In this document: positions 36,714-46,011 of the stretch, piece after piece | How the letters are laid out: each line of letters begins with the position of its first letter | How positions within the stretch are numbered: position 1 is the stretch's first letter | NCBI GenBank assembly: GCA_002342365.1 | Contig: DDPV01000046.1 | Span: 228-64,227, forward strand | DNA: 64,000 bases | Source: Burkholderiales bacterium UBA2459 | GTDB lineage: Bacteria > Pseudomonadota > Gammaproteobacteria > Burkholderiales > Burkholderiaceae_E | Direction of reading: 5' to 3' | Notes under the pieces: generated by a model | Seen by the model: the letters and a program-made list of their open reading frames with translations, nothing else | Told to the model about the DNA's origin: nothing | Database searches by the model: none | Translations under genes and position numbers: made by a program

Positions 36714-37849
36714 TGGCGCAGCAAGCGGCGGAAGGTCGTGGCCTGTGGTCGCTTGCCTGGCAGCGCTTTCTTGCCGACCGTGTTGGGGTGGTGAGTGCGC
36801 TGCTTGTGATGCTCGGACTCCTGATCGTTGCGCTCAGCGCATCTGGCTTGATCGCATCGCAGTGGAGTCTTGAAGTGGCTATCGGGCACGCGCCGCCGCA
36901 TTGGCTGAAAAGCCAGGCTGCGGGTTCAGGCGCAGAGCAACGCGACAAGGCTGGCGTCATGCCAAGCGGAGCGTCGCCAGCTGGCCCGACAGCGACCGAT
37001 GTGATCGACCCGATTGCGCGCGAAATGCGCGAGATTGGCGCTACTGGAGCCGCACGATCAGCAGAGCCGCCGACGGGTAGCGATATTCAAGATCCGATAG
37101 CGAATGAGCTCAGTACGGCAGCCAAAAAACTGGGTCAGCAAAGACCGGTCCCGCTTGCCGAGCGGGCGCAGTCAACCCTGCTCGGCGCTGATAAGTGGGG
37201 GCGCGATGTGCTTGATAAAACCATCAAGGGTGCCGAGACCAGTATTTTGGTTGGGCTTTGTGCTGCTTTGATCTCGACGCTGTTGGGGAGCATCCTGGGT
37301 GCTTTTTCGGGTTGGTATGGATCCTGGATCGATGATTTGACAAACTGGATTTATAACGTTTTTAACGCGATACCGGGTATTTTGCTGATTCTTGCGATTG
37401 CTGCTGTGCTTGACTCCAAGGGGGTGTTGTCGGTCGTCATGATCCTGGGGGTCACCGGATGGACGGGGGTATATCGGCTGGTGCGTGGGGAGTATTTGAA
37501 GCATCGCGAACGCGATTATGTACGCGCCGCCTATGCGATTGGGGCATCACCGCTTCGACGCATGTTTGTTCATGTGCTGCCCAATGTCAGCCATGTGATT
37601 TTGGTTCAGTTTTCGCTCCTCACAGTCGCCTGTATCAAGGCCGAAGTGATTCTTTCCTTTTTGGGCTTTGGCGTGCCGGTCGACGGCGTCTCATGGGGCA
37701 CGATGTTGACCGAGGCGCAAAATGACCTCTTATTGGGGATTTGGTGGCAACTGGCCGCTGCGACGCTCGCCATGGCGGTGTTTGTAACGGCCTTATCGCT
37801 GCTTACCGATGCCTTGCGCGATGCGCTTGACCCCAAGCTGACGCATTAA
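36710..37849 (+). CDS. Peptide ABC transporter permease (DppC-like) with large periplasmic insert, system 1
   Basis: A 379-residue permease. The first helix (VGVVSALLVMLGLLIVALSASGL) is followed by a roughly 120-residue hydrophilic loop rich in Ala, Gly and Pro, containing two similar phrases DVIDPIAREMREIG and DIQDPIANELSTAA. Then comes LLGADKWGRDVLDKTIKGAETSILVGL, the normal DppC entry, the EAA loop YVRAAYAIGASPLRRMF, and a normal end LRDALDPK. Ordinary DppC is about 300 residues with a shorter loop. It ends six bases before the ATPase gene. Confidence 0.88.
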   Translation: MMAQQAAEGRGLWSLAWQRFLADRVGVVSALLVMLGLLIVALSASGLIASQWSLEVAIGHAPPHWLKSQAAGSGAEQRDKAGVMPSGASPAGPTATDVIDPIAREMREIGATGAARSAEPPTGSDIQDPIANELSTAAKKLGQQRPVPLAERAQSTLLGADKWGRDVLDKTIKGAETSILVGLCAALISTLLGSILGAFSGWYGSWIDDLTNWIYNVFNAIPGILLILAIAAVLDSKGVLSVVMILGVTGWTGVYRLVRGEYLKHRERDYVRAAYAIGASPLRRMFVHVLPNVSHVILVQFSLLTVACIKAEVILSFLGFGVPVDGVSWGTMLTEAQNDLLLGIWWQLAAATLAMAVFVTALSLLTDALRDALDPKLTH

Positions 37850-37855
37850 GGGACC

Positions 37856-39643
37856 ATGTTCACCGAAGCTGTCAAGCCGCAAAGCGAGGAGCGACAAGCA
37901 CTGCTCGAAGTGGTTAATCTCAGTGTCCGTTTTAAAAGTGCTGACGGAAGCCTTGTGCATGCCGTCAAGCGGGTGAGCTTCAGCCTGGCTGCCGAACGCA
38001 CGCTTGCGATGGTGGGCGAATCCGGTAGCGGCAAGTCAGTCAGCTCGCTGGCGATCATGGGTTTGCTTCCGGCGCGAAGTGCACAGATCGATCCTGAGTC
38101 GGTGATTCGATTCAAAGGCCAGTCCTTGCTTGGACTGGATCGAGCCGCCTGGCGCAGAATTCGCGGTCGCAAAATCGCGATGATCTTTCAAGACCCGATG
38201 AGTTCGCTCAATCCGGTTTACACCGTGGGCGATCAGCTCGCTGAAATGCTTCGCATCCATGAAGCCAAGAGCCGCAACGAAGCTATGCGGCAAGCGCAAG
38301 CCTTGCTCGAGGAAGTCGGTATGCCCGAGGCAGCGCGCAGGCTGCATGCCTACCCGCACCAACTCTCGGGCGGTCAGCAGCAGCGGGTGATGATTGCAAT
38401 GGCGATTGCCTGCGGTCCTGAGCTGCTGATTGCTGATGAGCCGACGACTGCGCTTGATGTGACCATTCAGCGCCAGATCCTGAGCTTACTTTTGCAACTC
38501 AAGCAAAGTCGTCGTATGTCGATGTTGTTCATCACCCATGATCTTGGCTTGGTGGGTGAGTTCGCTGATGATGTGATGGTGATGCGCAACGGGGAGGTGC
38601 GCGACTCCGGTTCTGCTGCTGAGATTTTTACCCAGGCGCGCGATGCCTACACCAAAGCGTTGATTCATTGCAGGCCTGATCCGATGACCCCGCGCACGCG
38701 TCTGCTCACGATTGATGACTGGCAGGAAACGCAAGCCACCGTCTCGGGCGCTGAGGATGAAGATCGGACCGTGATGCCGCATGAGCCTGCTCGCGATCCG
38801 ATGAAAACGCAGATCGCCGCCGAGGCTGGCGATGAGCAGCCTCTGCTTGAGGTGATTGGTCTTCGAAAGGTTTTTGCGCGTCGCGTCGGGCTTTGGCGCA
38901 GCGACGATCTGGTTGCGGTTGACCATCTTTCGTTTCGCCTCTTCAGGGGAAAAACGCTCGGTATTGTGGGCGAGTCGGGATCAGGCAAAACCACCGCAGG
39001 GCTTTGCGTGGTGGGCTTGCATGAAGCAAGCGCCGGTCAGATACGTTTTGAGGGCAAGGATTTGCGCGGCATCACTGAGGCGGCCTGGATGCCCTTGAAG
39101 CGGCGTTTGCAAATTGTTTTTCAAAATCCCTACGCTTCGCTCAACCCGCGTTTTACCGTCGGGCAGATTCTCAGCGAGCCGATGTATTTGCATGGCGTGG
39201 GTGCCAGCAACGCAGACCGTGAAGCGATGGTCAAACAACTCCTGGATCGGGTTGGTTTGCCCGCTGCATCCGTCAACCGCTATCCACATGAGTTTTCGGG
39301 TGGCCAAAGACAACGCATCGCGATTGCCCGTTGTCTTAGCTTATCGCCCGATCTGATTGTCTGTGATGAAGCGGTGTCCGCGCTTGATGTCTCGGTGCAG
39401 GCGCAAGTCTTGAATTTGCTCAAGGATTTGCAGCGTGAACTTGCACTGAGCTACGTTTTCATTTCACACGACCTGGGCGTTGTTCGTCACATGGCAGACG
39501 ATTTGATCGTCATGCATCAGGGTAAAGTCATCGAGCAAGGCTGCGCTTCAAGCATTTATAGCCATCCTGAGCAGCCCTACACCCAGGCTTTGCTTCAAGC
39601 GGTGCCGCGCGGTTTTCAGGCACATCAGGTCCAGGGCGCGTGA
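37856..39643 (+). CDS. Peptide ABC transporter ATPase, fused double domain, system 1
   Basis: A 595-residue protein with two complete nucleotide-binding domains, equal to DppD plus DppF. First domain: Walker A GESGSGKS (residues 54-61), signature LSGGQQQR, Walker B LLIADEPTTALD. Second: GESGSGKT (about 371), FSGGQRQR, LIVCDEAVSALD; here the Walker B Glu is kept but Pro is replaced by Ala. The domains are joined by an acidic linker. It ends GTGA, overlapping the next binding-protein gene, so systems 1 and 2 are translationally linked. Confidence 0.93.
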   Translation: MFTEAVKPQSEERQALLEVVNLSVRFKSADGSLVHAVKRVSFSLAAERTLAMVGESGSGKSVSSLAIMGLLPARSAQIDPESVIRFKGQSLLGLDRAAWRRIRGRKIAMIFQDPMSSLNPVYTVGDQLAEMLRIHEAKSRNEAMRQAQALLEEVGMPEAARRLHAYPHQLSGGQQQRVMIAMAIACGPELLIADEPTTALDVTIQRQILSLLLQLKQSRRMSMLFITHDLGLVGEFADDVMVMRNGEVRDSGSAAEIFTQARDAYTKALIHCRPDPMTPRTRLLTIDDWQETQATVSGAEDEDRTVMPHEPARDPMKTQIAAEAGDEQPLLEVIGLRKVFARRVGLWRSDDLVAVDHLSFRLFRGKTLGIVGESGSGKTTAGLCVVGLHEASAGQIRFEGKDLRGITEAAWMPLKRRLQIVFQNPYASLNPRFTVGQILSEPMYLHGVGASNADREAMVKQLLDRVGLPAASVNRYPHEFSGGQRQRIAIARCLSLSPDLIVCDEAVSALDVSVQAQVLNLLKDLQRELALSYVFISHDLGVVRHMADDLIVMHQGKVIEQGCASSIYSHPEQPYTQALLQAVPRGFQAHQVQGA

Positions 39644-41877
39644 ATCAGAATCGTATTTGGCTTTGGATCGTTAGCGTGCTGCTGCTTGCGGGCTGCGGTC
39701 GATCAAACGAGCCCGTCCCCAAACAATGGCTCGCTGAGAACACGCTTTTCACCTCGTATCAGGAAACACCCAAACATCTTGATCCCGCTTCATCGTACTC
39801 AAACAATGAAACGCCTTGGACTTATGCGGTTTACGAGCCTCCGCTCAAATACCACTACCTGAAGCGTCCCTATGAGCTCTTGCCAAGAACCTTGACATCG
39901 CTTCCGAAGGTCACATACATCAGCGCTGAGGGTAAGCCCTTGCCCCCTGATGCGCCAGCCGCGTTGATTGCAGAAAGCTGGTTTGATCTGGAACTGAAGC
40001 CAGGTGTTTTGTGGCAACCCCATCCGGCTTTCGCGCGCGATGCAAAGGGCGATCTTCGTTACCACAGGCTTACTGAGCGTGATCTGCGCGATAAAAACAA
40101 GCCGGCTGATTTTTCCGAGACCGGGACCCGCTCTTTGCTGGCTCAAGACTACGCTTATGCGATCAAGCGCCTTGCAACCACCCGGGTGAAGTCGCCAGCC
40201 TTCGGGTTTTTGTCGGAAAAGATTGTCGGCTTACAGGCGCTGGGTGAAACCATCAAGCAACACGACCAGGGCTTAAAGCAAGGCCTTCATGCGCGGCAGG
40301 CCGGCGTTTTTGGCGAACTGCCTTGGATCGACTTCAGAAATTTCGAGCTCGAAGGTGTAGAGGTGTTATCCGATCTCAAGCTGAGGATTCGGGTGATCGG
40401 CAAGTACCCGCAATTCAAGTACTGGCTCGCGATGAGTTTTTTCGCACCGGTCGCCTGGGAAGTCGATGCCTTTTATTCGCAAGCCGGAATGTCGCGGCGC
40501 AACCTCAACCTTGATACCTGGCCGGTTGGCACTGGCCCTTATCAGCTGACTGAATTTGTTCCGAATGCCCGAATGGTTTTAGAACGTAATCCGAATTATC
40601 GCGGTGAACCTTATCCTTGCGAAGGAGAGCCCGACGATGTTGAACAAGGTTTTTTGAAGGATTGTGGCCGGACAACGCCCTTTATCGACCGGATGGTTTC
40701 CTTCATCGAAAAGGAAGGGACTTCGGTGCATGCCAAGTTCATGCAAGGCTACTACGATGTACCCCAACTCGAACGCGGCGAACCCGGTGTGGGCTATCAG
40801 GTTTCGATCGAAGACGGCAGCGGTGTTGCCAGGTTACTCAAGGATCGCAAGATTCAGCTACCCAACACCATTCAAGTCGGTTTTTGGTATTTCGGCTTCA
40901 ACTGGCTTGATCCGGTTGTTGGTGCCGGACGAACGCCTGAGGAAGCTGAGCGAAATCGCAAGCTACGCCATGCTTTTTCGATAGCTTTTGATATCGAAGA
41001 GTACATCGCGATTTTTGAGGACAATCGGGCGCAGGCCAATATGTCGCCGGTGGTGCGGGGCGTGTTTGGTGGTGACCTGATCCGGACCAACCCGGTGGTT
41101 TACAACGAAGCTTCAGGGCAGGTCAGGCGACGCTCGATCGAGGAAGCCAAGCGCTTGCTAGCCGAGGCGGGCTACCCCGAAGGACGGGACCGCATCACCG
41201 GTCGGCCTCTGGTGATCAATTACGATGTGCAAGGCGTGGGGCCCGGGTATCAGGCGCGTCTGGACTGGGTGGCCAGGCAATTTGCCAAGCTCAATGTCCA
41301 GTTGGAAGTTCGTAATACCGACTACAACCGATTTCAGGACAAGATGCGCAAAGGAGCTGCGCAGTTTTTTTTCTGGGGCTGGCTTGCCGATTATCCCGAT
41401 CCTGAGAACTTTCTATTTCTGCTTTACGGCCCCAACGCCAAGGCAAAGAGTGACGGTGAAAACGCGGGGAACTACAGCAGCGCTGCCTTTGACAAGCTTT
41501 TTGAGCAAATGAAGGATCTCGATGACGGACCCCAAAGGGCTGCGCTGATTGCGCAAATGGTTCGGATTGTGCAGACCGATGCGCCGATGATTTTTGGCTG
41601 GTCAGAAGAGTATGCAGGTGCCTATCATCAGTGGCTTTATAACGGTAAGCCGTCCAACATTATCCGCGATCAACTGCAGTATTTGCGTATCGACCCCGCC
41701 TTGCGGCTCGAACGTATTGAGCAATGGAACCAGCCGCATCGCTGGCCCCTGTTGTTGCTCGCTGCCTTAGTCTTGCTCCTGGTCACGCCCGCGTTGCATG
41801 CCTGGCGACAGCGACAGCGCCAAAACGCTTTCGGTGAGGCTCAACCTGCAGTATCTGCTCAAGGTCGGCAGACATGA
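39640..41877 (+). CDS. Peptide ABC transporter substrate-binding lipoprotein with C-terminal membrane helix, system 2
   Basis: A 745-residue family 5 solute-binding protein, larger than that of system 1. The N-terminus WIVSVLLLAGC is a lipobox with Cys19. Core phrases are LFTSYQETPKHLDPASSYSN, DYAYAIKRLATTRV, WPVGTGPYQLTEFVPN and RHAFSIAFDIEEYIAIF. Unusually, a hydrophobic stretch WPLLLLAALVLLLVTPALHAW (about residues 702-722) near the C-terminus looks like a membrane helix followed by a basic tail, so the protein may be anchored at both ends. Start is a GTG overlapping the ATPase stop. An overlap of four bases joins it to the next permease. Confidence 0.87.
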   Translation: MNQNRIWLWIVSVLLLAGCGRSNEPVPKQWLAENTLFTSYQETPKHLDPASSYSNNETPWTYAVYEPPLKYHYLKRPYELLPRTLTSLPKVTYISAEGKPLPPDAPAALIAESWFDLELKPGVLWQPHPAFARDAKGDLRYHRLTERDLRDKNKPADFSETGTRSLLAQDYAYAIKRLATTRVKSPAFGFLSEKIVGLQALGETIKQHDQGLKQGLHARQAGVFGELPWIDFRNFELEGVEVLSDLKLRIRVIGKYPQFKYWLAMSFFAPVAWEVDAFYSQAGMSRRNLNLDTWPVGTGPYQLTEFVPNARMVLERNPNYRGEPYPCEGEPDDVEQGFLKDCGRTTPFIDRMVSFIEKEGTSVHAKFMQGYYDVPQLERGEPGVGYQVSIEDGSGVARLLKDRKIQLPNTIQVGFWYFGFNWLDPVVGAGRTPEEAERNRKLRHAFSIAFDIEEYIAIFEDNRAQANMSPVVRGVFGGDLIRTNPVVYNEASGQVRRRSIEEAKRLLAEAGYPEGRDRITGRPLVINYDVQGVGPGYQARLDWVARQFAKLNVQLEVRNTDYNRFQDKMRKGAAQFFFWGWLADYPDPENFLFLLYGPNAKAKSDGENAGNYSSAAFDKLFEQMKDLDDGPQRAALIAQMVRIVQTDAPMIFGWSEEYAGAYHQWLYNGKPSNIIRDQLQYLRIDPALRLERIEQWNQPHRWPLLLLAALVLLLVTPALHAWRQRQRQNAFGEAQPAVSAQGRQT

Positions 41878-42863
41878 GTCTGACATGGGTACGCTTTCTG
41901 ATACGCAAGCTGATTTATGCCTTCGCGGTGCTGATTGGCATCAATCTGCTGACCTTTGTCTTGTTTTTCCAGCTGAGCTCGCCCGATGATATGGCGCGCC
42001 TTCAACTTGGCGGCAAGCGCGTAACAGCCGATGCCATCGAAAAGTGGAAAGCTGAGCGCGGCTACGATAGGCCGCTTTACTATAACGATAAGGCAGAAGG
42101 TCTGGATCGTTTTAGCGATACCTTGTTTGTGGACTCGTCGTTGCGGATGTTTGTTTTTGATTTCGGCCGTGCTGACAGCGGTCGCGACATCGCCACCGAA
42201 ATCAAGCGCCGCGCCGGTCCAAGTCTGGCCCTGGCCTTGCCAAGCTTTGTTGTCGGACTCGGCTTGTCGATCAGCCTTGCTTTAGGCCTTGCCTTTTTTC
42301 GGGCAACTTCCATTGATTTTTGGGGTTCGGTTTGCTGCGTTGTTTTGATGTCCATATCGTCATTATTTTTCATCGTGGCAGGTCAGTTTCTATTTTCGCG
42401 CCTGATGCAATGGCTTCCGGTCTCAGGCTTTAGCCCCACGGTGGATGCCTGGCGGTTTTTGCTGTTGCCGATCTTGATCGCAATCCTTGCGCGACTCGGG
42501 GGTGAAACCCGCTTTCATCGCAGCATTTTTCTGGAGGAAATCGGCAAGGACTATGTGAGGACGGCAAGGTCCAAAGGCCTGGATGAAGCCACTGTCTTGT
42601 TTGTTCACGTGTTGCGCAATGCCCTGATTCCGATTCTCAGTGCATCGGTCGCAATCATTCCACTGCTTTTTATGGGCAGTTTGATCACCGAGTCCTTTTT
42701 TTCGATTCCGGGTTTGGGTAGCTACCTGATTGAGGCGATCGGCTCGCAGGATTTCGCAATCGTTCGTGCGATGGTTTTTATCGGTTCTGTGCTTTACATC
42801 ATCGGCCTCATTCTCACCGACATCAGCTACAGCCTCGCCGATCCGAGGATTCGGCTGCAATGA
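41874..42863 (+). CDS. Peptide ABC transporter permease (DppB-like), system 2
   Basis: A 329-residue permease with six predicted helices. It opens WVRFLIRKLIYAFAVLIGINLLTFVLFF and carries the EAA loop YVRTARSKGLDEATVLF followed by NALIPILSA. It ends LIGSVLY..LADPRI-like sequence (SLADPRIRLQ). The sizeable periplasmic loop after helix 1 (RLQLGGKRVTADAIEKWKAE region) is longer than in system 1. ATGA overlaps join it to both neighbours. Confidence 0.9.
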   Translation: MSLTWVRFLIRKLIYAFAVLIGINLLTFVLFFQLSSPDDMARLQLGGKRVTADAIEKWKAERGYDRPLYYNDKAEGLDRFSDTLFVDSSLRMFVFDFGRADSGRDIATEIKRRAGPSLALALPSFVVGLGLSISLALGLAFFRATSIDFWGSVCCVVLMSISSLFFIVAGQFLFSRLMQWLPVSGFSPTVDAWRFLLLPILIAILARLGGETRFHRSIFLEEIGKDYVRTARSKGLDEATVLFVHVLRNALIPILSASVAIIPLLFMGSLITESFFSIPGLGSYLIEAIGSQDFAIVRAMVFIGSVLYIIGLILTDISYSLADPRIRLQ

Positions 42864-44188
42864 TGCCGTCGATGCTACCTACCGATTGGCTGATTTGGGC
42901 CGTTGTGGCGGCGATCGTGGTCGCGGTGTTGCGATTGCGCAATCAGGCCATGCTGATGCAAAACTGGCAGAAAGTCTTTTTACGGCCCTCAGCGATGGTC
43001 TCTGGCGTGGTGCTTGCCTGTTTTGTGATCATTGCGCTCATGGATTCGATTCGATGGAGCGATCCGAGCAAACCCGGGACAAATGCTTTATCTGTACTCG
43101 ATCATGTGCTTGCGCCGCTTGTGCAAGCGCGTGAGCGGCGCTACTCGGCGCCGCTCGCTTACCTTTCTTTTCGAAAGGAGTCCATCGAAAGGGATGGCAA
43201 AACGCTCCGTGATTACCCGCGCTTGAAGTTTGGTGGCGCTCATCTTGATGATCCCGAGAAACAATGGCTGAGTGATGTTTTAGAACGTTCTGCTTATGCA
43301 GTGGCAAAGGGCCTTTCGATGATTGTGCTTTTCGGATGGGTCTTAGGCCGGTTATTGCGTCAATCGATCTATCCCTGGCGTTCGGCCTTCGCCTGTTTTT
43401 CGCTAATCCTGCTTCTTTCACTTTGGGCTGCCGAGCTCTCTGCGGCTTATCATGTACTCGGTACCGATCGAACCGGCAACTCGGTGCTTTGGATGGCTCT
43501 GAAAAGTATACGCACAGCGCTGGTGATCGGGGTGCTCACCACCCTGGTGGTGCTTCCGCTGGCGCTCGGTCTTGGTGTGATGGCTGGATACTTCCGTGGG
43601 TGGATCGACGAAGTGGTGCAGTACATTTACACGCTGCTGTCATCGATCCCAGACGTTTTGCTGATTGCGGCTGCGGTTTTGCTGTTGCAAGTCACAATCG
43701 ACAATCATCCTGATCTTTTTGCAAGCGCACTGGAGCGATCGGATGCCCGCTTGCTGTTTTTATGCTTGATCCTTGGTCTTACCGCCTTCACCGGACTTTG
43801 CCGGCTTGTGCGCGGTGAGGCGATGAAACTCCGTGAACTCGAGTACATCCAGGCGGCGAAGGCCTTTGGGGTTTCGTCCTTTGGGATTATCTCAAGGCAT
43901 CTTGTTCCCAACCTGATGCATATTGTGTTGATCTCGCTGGTGATGCAGTTCTCGGGCTTTGTGCTCGCTGAAGCGGTGTTGTCGTATGTCGGCGTGGGCG
44001 TTGACCCAAAGACGCCGAGTTTCGGCGTGATGATCAATACCGCGCGCGCCGAACTGGCGGCAACACCGGTGGTCTGGTGGACGCTCACAACAGCCTTTGT
44101 CTTCATGCTCTTGCTGGTGCTGAGTGCGAATCTTTTTTCTGATGCGGTCCGCGACGCTTTTGATCCTCGCGCAAGGCAGCGAGCATGA
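42860..44188 (+). CDS. Peptide ABC transporter permease (DppC-like), extended, system 2
   Basis: A 442-residue permease, well above the usual 300. It has an extra N-terminal helix (WLIWAVVAAIVVAVLRL), then a helix VVLACFVIIALMDSI, a roughly 100-residue periplasmic segment (ARERRYSAPLAYLSF and onward), and another hydrophobic pair before the DppC core: VLGTDRTGNSVLWMALKSIR, the EAA loop YIQAAKAFGVSSFGIIS and the end SDAVRDAFDPRAR. The added front part is unlike system 1. ATGA overlap leads into the ATPase gene. Confidence 0.88.
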   Translation: MMPSMLPTDWLIWAVVAAIVVAVLRLRNQAMLMQNWQKVFLRPSAMVSGVVLACFVIIALMDSIRWSDPSKPGTNALSVLDHVLAPLVQARERRYSAPLAYLSFRKESIERDGKTLRDYPRLKFGGAHLDDPEKQWLSDVLERSAYAVAKGLSMIVLFGWVLGRLLRQSIYPWRSAFACFSLILLLSLWAAELSAAYHVLGTDRTGNSVLWMALKSIRTALVIGVLTTLVVLPLALGLGVMAGYFRGWIDEVVQYIYTLLSSIPDVLLIAAAVLLLQVTIDNHPDLFASALERSDARLLFLCLILGLTAFTGLCRLVRGEAMKLRELEYIQAAKAFGVSSFGIISRHLVPNLMHIVLISLVMQFSGFVLAEAVLSYVGVGVDPKTPSFGVMINTARAELAATPVVWWTLTTAFVFMLLLVLSANLFSDAVRDAFDPRARQRA

Positions 44189-46005
44189 GGACGCCGCAAA
44201 CCAGCTTGATGGTTGAAGGCATGCGGGTTGCGCTTCCGCGGCTTGCCTCGGACAGCGGCGCTTATGATGTGATCGATCGGTTGTCGCTTTCCATCGACCA
44301 GGGGCAGACCTTCGCGCTGGTTGGCGAATCGGGCTCGGGCAAATCCATGACAGCGCTTGCATTGCTGCGATTGCTACCTGAGGGCTTGCGGATTCGTGAA
44401 GGCAAAGTGCTGATGGGCGACGATGATTTGTTCGCTTTGCGCGAGTCGGACATGTTGCGGGTGCGCGGTCGTCGGATCGGGATGATTTTTCAGGAGCCCT
44501 CAACAAGCCTTAATCCGGTGATGACAATCGGGCAGCAACTGCTCGAAGTCATCGAGCGGCATGGCCTGGCGCGTGCTGCCGCGGCGCGCGAACTTGCGCT
44601 CGAATGGTTTGCCAGGGTGGGGCTGCCGGAGCCCGAAAGGCAGTTGCATGCCTATCCCTTTGAACTCTCCGGCGGGCAAAAGCAGCGGGCGATGATTGCA
44701 ATCGCGCTGGCTGCGCAACCGGAGCTGCTGATTGCCGATGAGCCCACAACCGCACTGGATGTGAGCTTGCAGGCGCAAATCATGGCCTTGCTCAAGCAAC
44801 TTCAACAAGAGCGCGGTATGGCGATGCTGTTGATCACCCACGACCTTGCCTTGGTCTCTGATGTGGCCGATCACCTCGCGCTGATGTATGCCGGGCAGAT
44901 TGTGGAGTCCCGAGCGAGCCGCGATTTTTTTGCCGAGCCGCGCCACCCGTATGGCCGGCTCCTGCTGCGGGCCCTGCCCAAGGCCAGTGATCGCGGGCGC
45001 GCTCTGGCTGCCATCGAGGGGCTAGTCCCTTCACTGCGCCAGACCTTTGCCGGATGTCGCTTTGCATCACGCTGTCCATGGGTGCTTGAGTCCTGCATGC
45101 ATCAGCTGCCCACACTCAACGCTGAGCGGGGTGTGCGTTGTTTTCGGGATGCTGAGTTGGCCGCGAGCGGGGACCGACTCCGACTCGAGACCTTCGACAA
45201 CAGGCCATCAAAGTCAGGCACCAAACTGCTTGAAGTCCGCGGCTTGGCTGTGCGGTATCGTCGATCAGGCGGCTGGTTCGAAGCCGTAGGCGGCGTAGAC
45301 CTTGAGCTACGCCGTGGCGAAACGCTTGCGCTTGTGGGTGAGTCCGGTTGTGGCAAGACAACGATCGGCAAGGCCTTGATGGGTTTACTTCCCGAAGACG
45401 CCAAGCTTGAAGGTCAGGCCTTGTTTTCCGAAGATGGCCTGTCACTGATTCCGCGTGATCAACGCCGTCGATTGCAGATCCAGTTGCGGATGCAAATGAT
45501 CTTCCAGGACCCTTTTGCCTCGCTCAATCCTCGCATGCGTATTCAACAGGTGCTCGAAGAGGGAATCCTGGCGCTGCGTCAAAGCCTGCAGGCTCAGGAG
45601 CGATCCGAAGCGATCAGGCTTTTGCTTGAGCAGGTTGGCTTGGAACCCGAGGTGTTGAACCGCTACCCGCATGAGTTTTCAGGCGGCCAAAGGCAGCGTA
45701 TTGCGATTGCCCGTGCTCTGGCTGTTGAGCCAAGTCTTTTGATTTGCGATGAGCCGACCTCAGCGCTTGATGTGTCGGTGCAAGCGCAAATTCTGAATTT
45801 GTTGGTTCGGTTGCGTGACAGGCTTGGTCTTAGTTTGATATTTATAACGCATAACATTGGCGTGGTAGAGTATCTCGCCGATCATGTTGCGGTGATGCAC
45901 CAAGGCCGGATCCTTGAACAGGGTCGGGCAGACGAGGTGCTTGAACACCCCAGGCAGGATTACACCCGCTCTTTGCTCGCATCGGTACCGCGCCTGCAAC
46001 GCTGA
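44185..46005 (+). CDS. Peptide ABC transporter ATPase, fused double domain, system 2
   Basis: A 606-residue double ATPase, closing the eight-gene row. First domain: Walker A GESGSGKS (residues 47-54), LSGGQKQR, LLIADEPTTALD, and a C-terminal peptide-transporter zone with FAGCRFASRCPW...C cysteines typical of oligopeptide ATPases. Second: GESGCGKT, FSGGQRQR, LLICDEPTSALD. Both look fully active. It ends six bases before the TetR gene on the other strand. Confidence 0.93.
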   Translation: MRTPQTSLMVEGMRVALPRLASDSGAYDVIDRLSLSIDQGQTFALVGESGSGKSMTALALLRLLPEGLRIREGKVLMGDDDLFALRESDMLRVRGRRIGMIFQEPSTSLNPVMTIGQQLLEVIERHGLARAAAARELALEWFARVGLPEPERQLHAYPFELSGGQKQRAMIAIALAAQPELLIADEPTTALDVSLQAQIMALLKQLQQERGMAMLLITHDLALVSDVADHLALMYAGQIVESRASRDFFAEPRHPYGRLLLRALPKASDRGRALAAIEGLVPSLRQTFAGCRFASRCPWVLESCMHQLPTLNAERGVRCFRDAELAASGDRLRLETFDNRPSKSGTKLLEVRGLAVRYRRSGGWFEAVGGVDLELRRGETLALVGESGCGKTTIGKALMGLLPEDAKLEGQALFSEDGLSLIPRDQRRRLQIQLRMQMIFQDPFASLNPRMRIQQVLEEGILALRQSLQAQERSEAIRLLLEQVGLEPEVLNRYPHEFSGGQRQRIAIARALAVEPSLLICDEPTSALDVSVQAQILNLLVRLRDRLGLSLIFITHNIGVVEYLADHVAVMHQGRILEQGRADEVLEHPRQDYTRSLLASVPRLQR

Positions 46006-46011
46006 CCGTCT

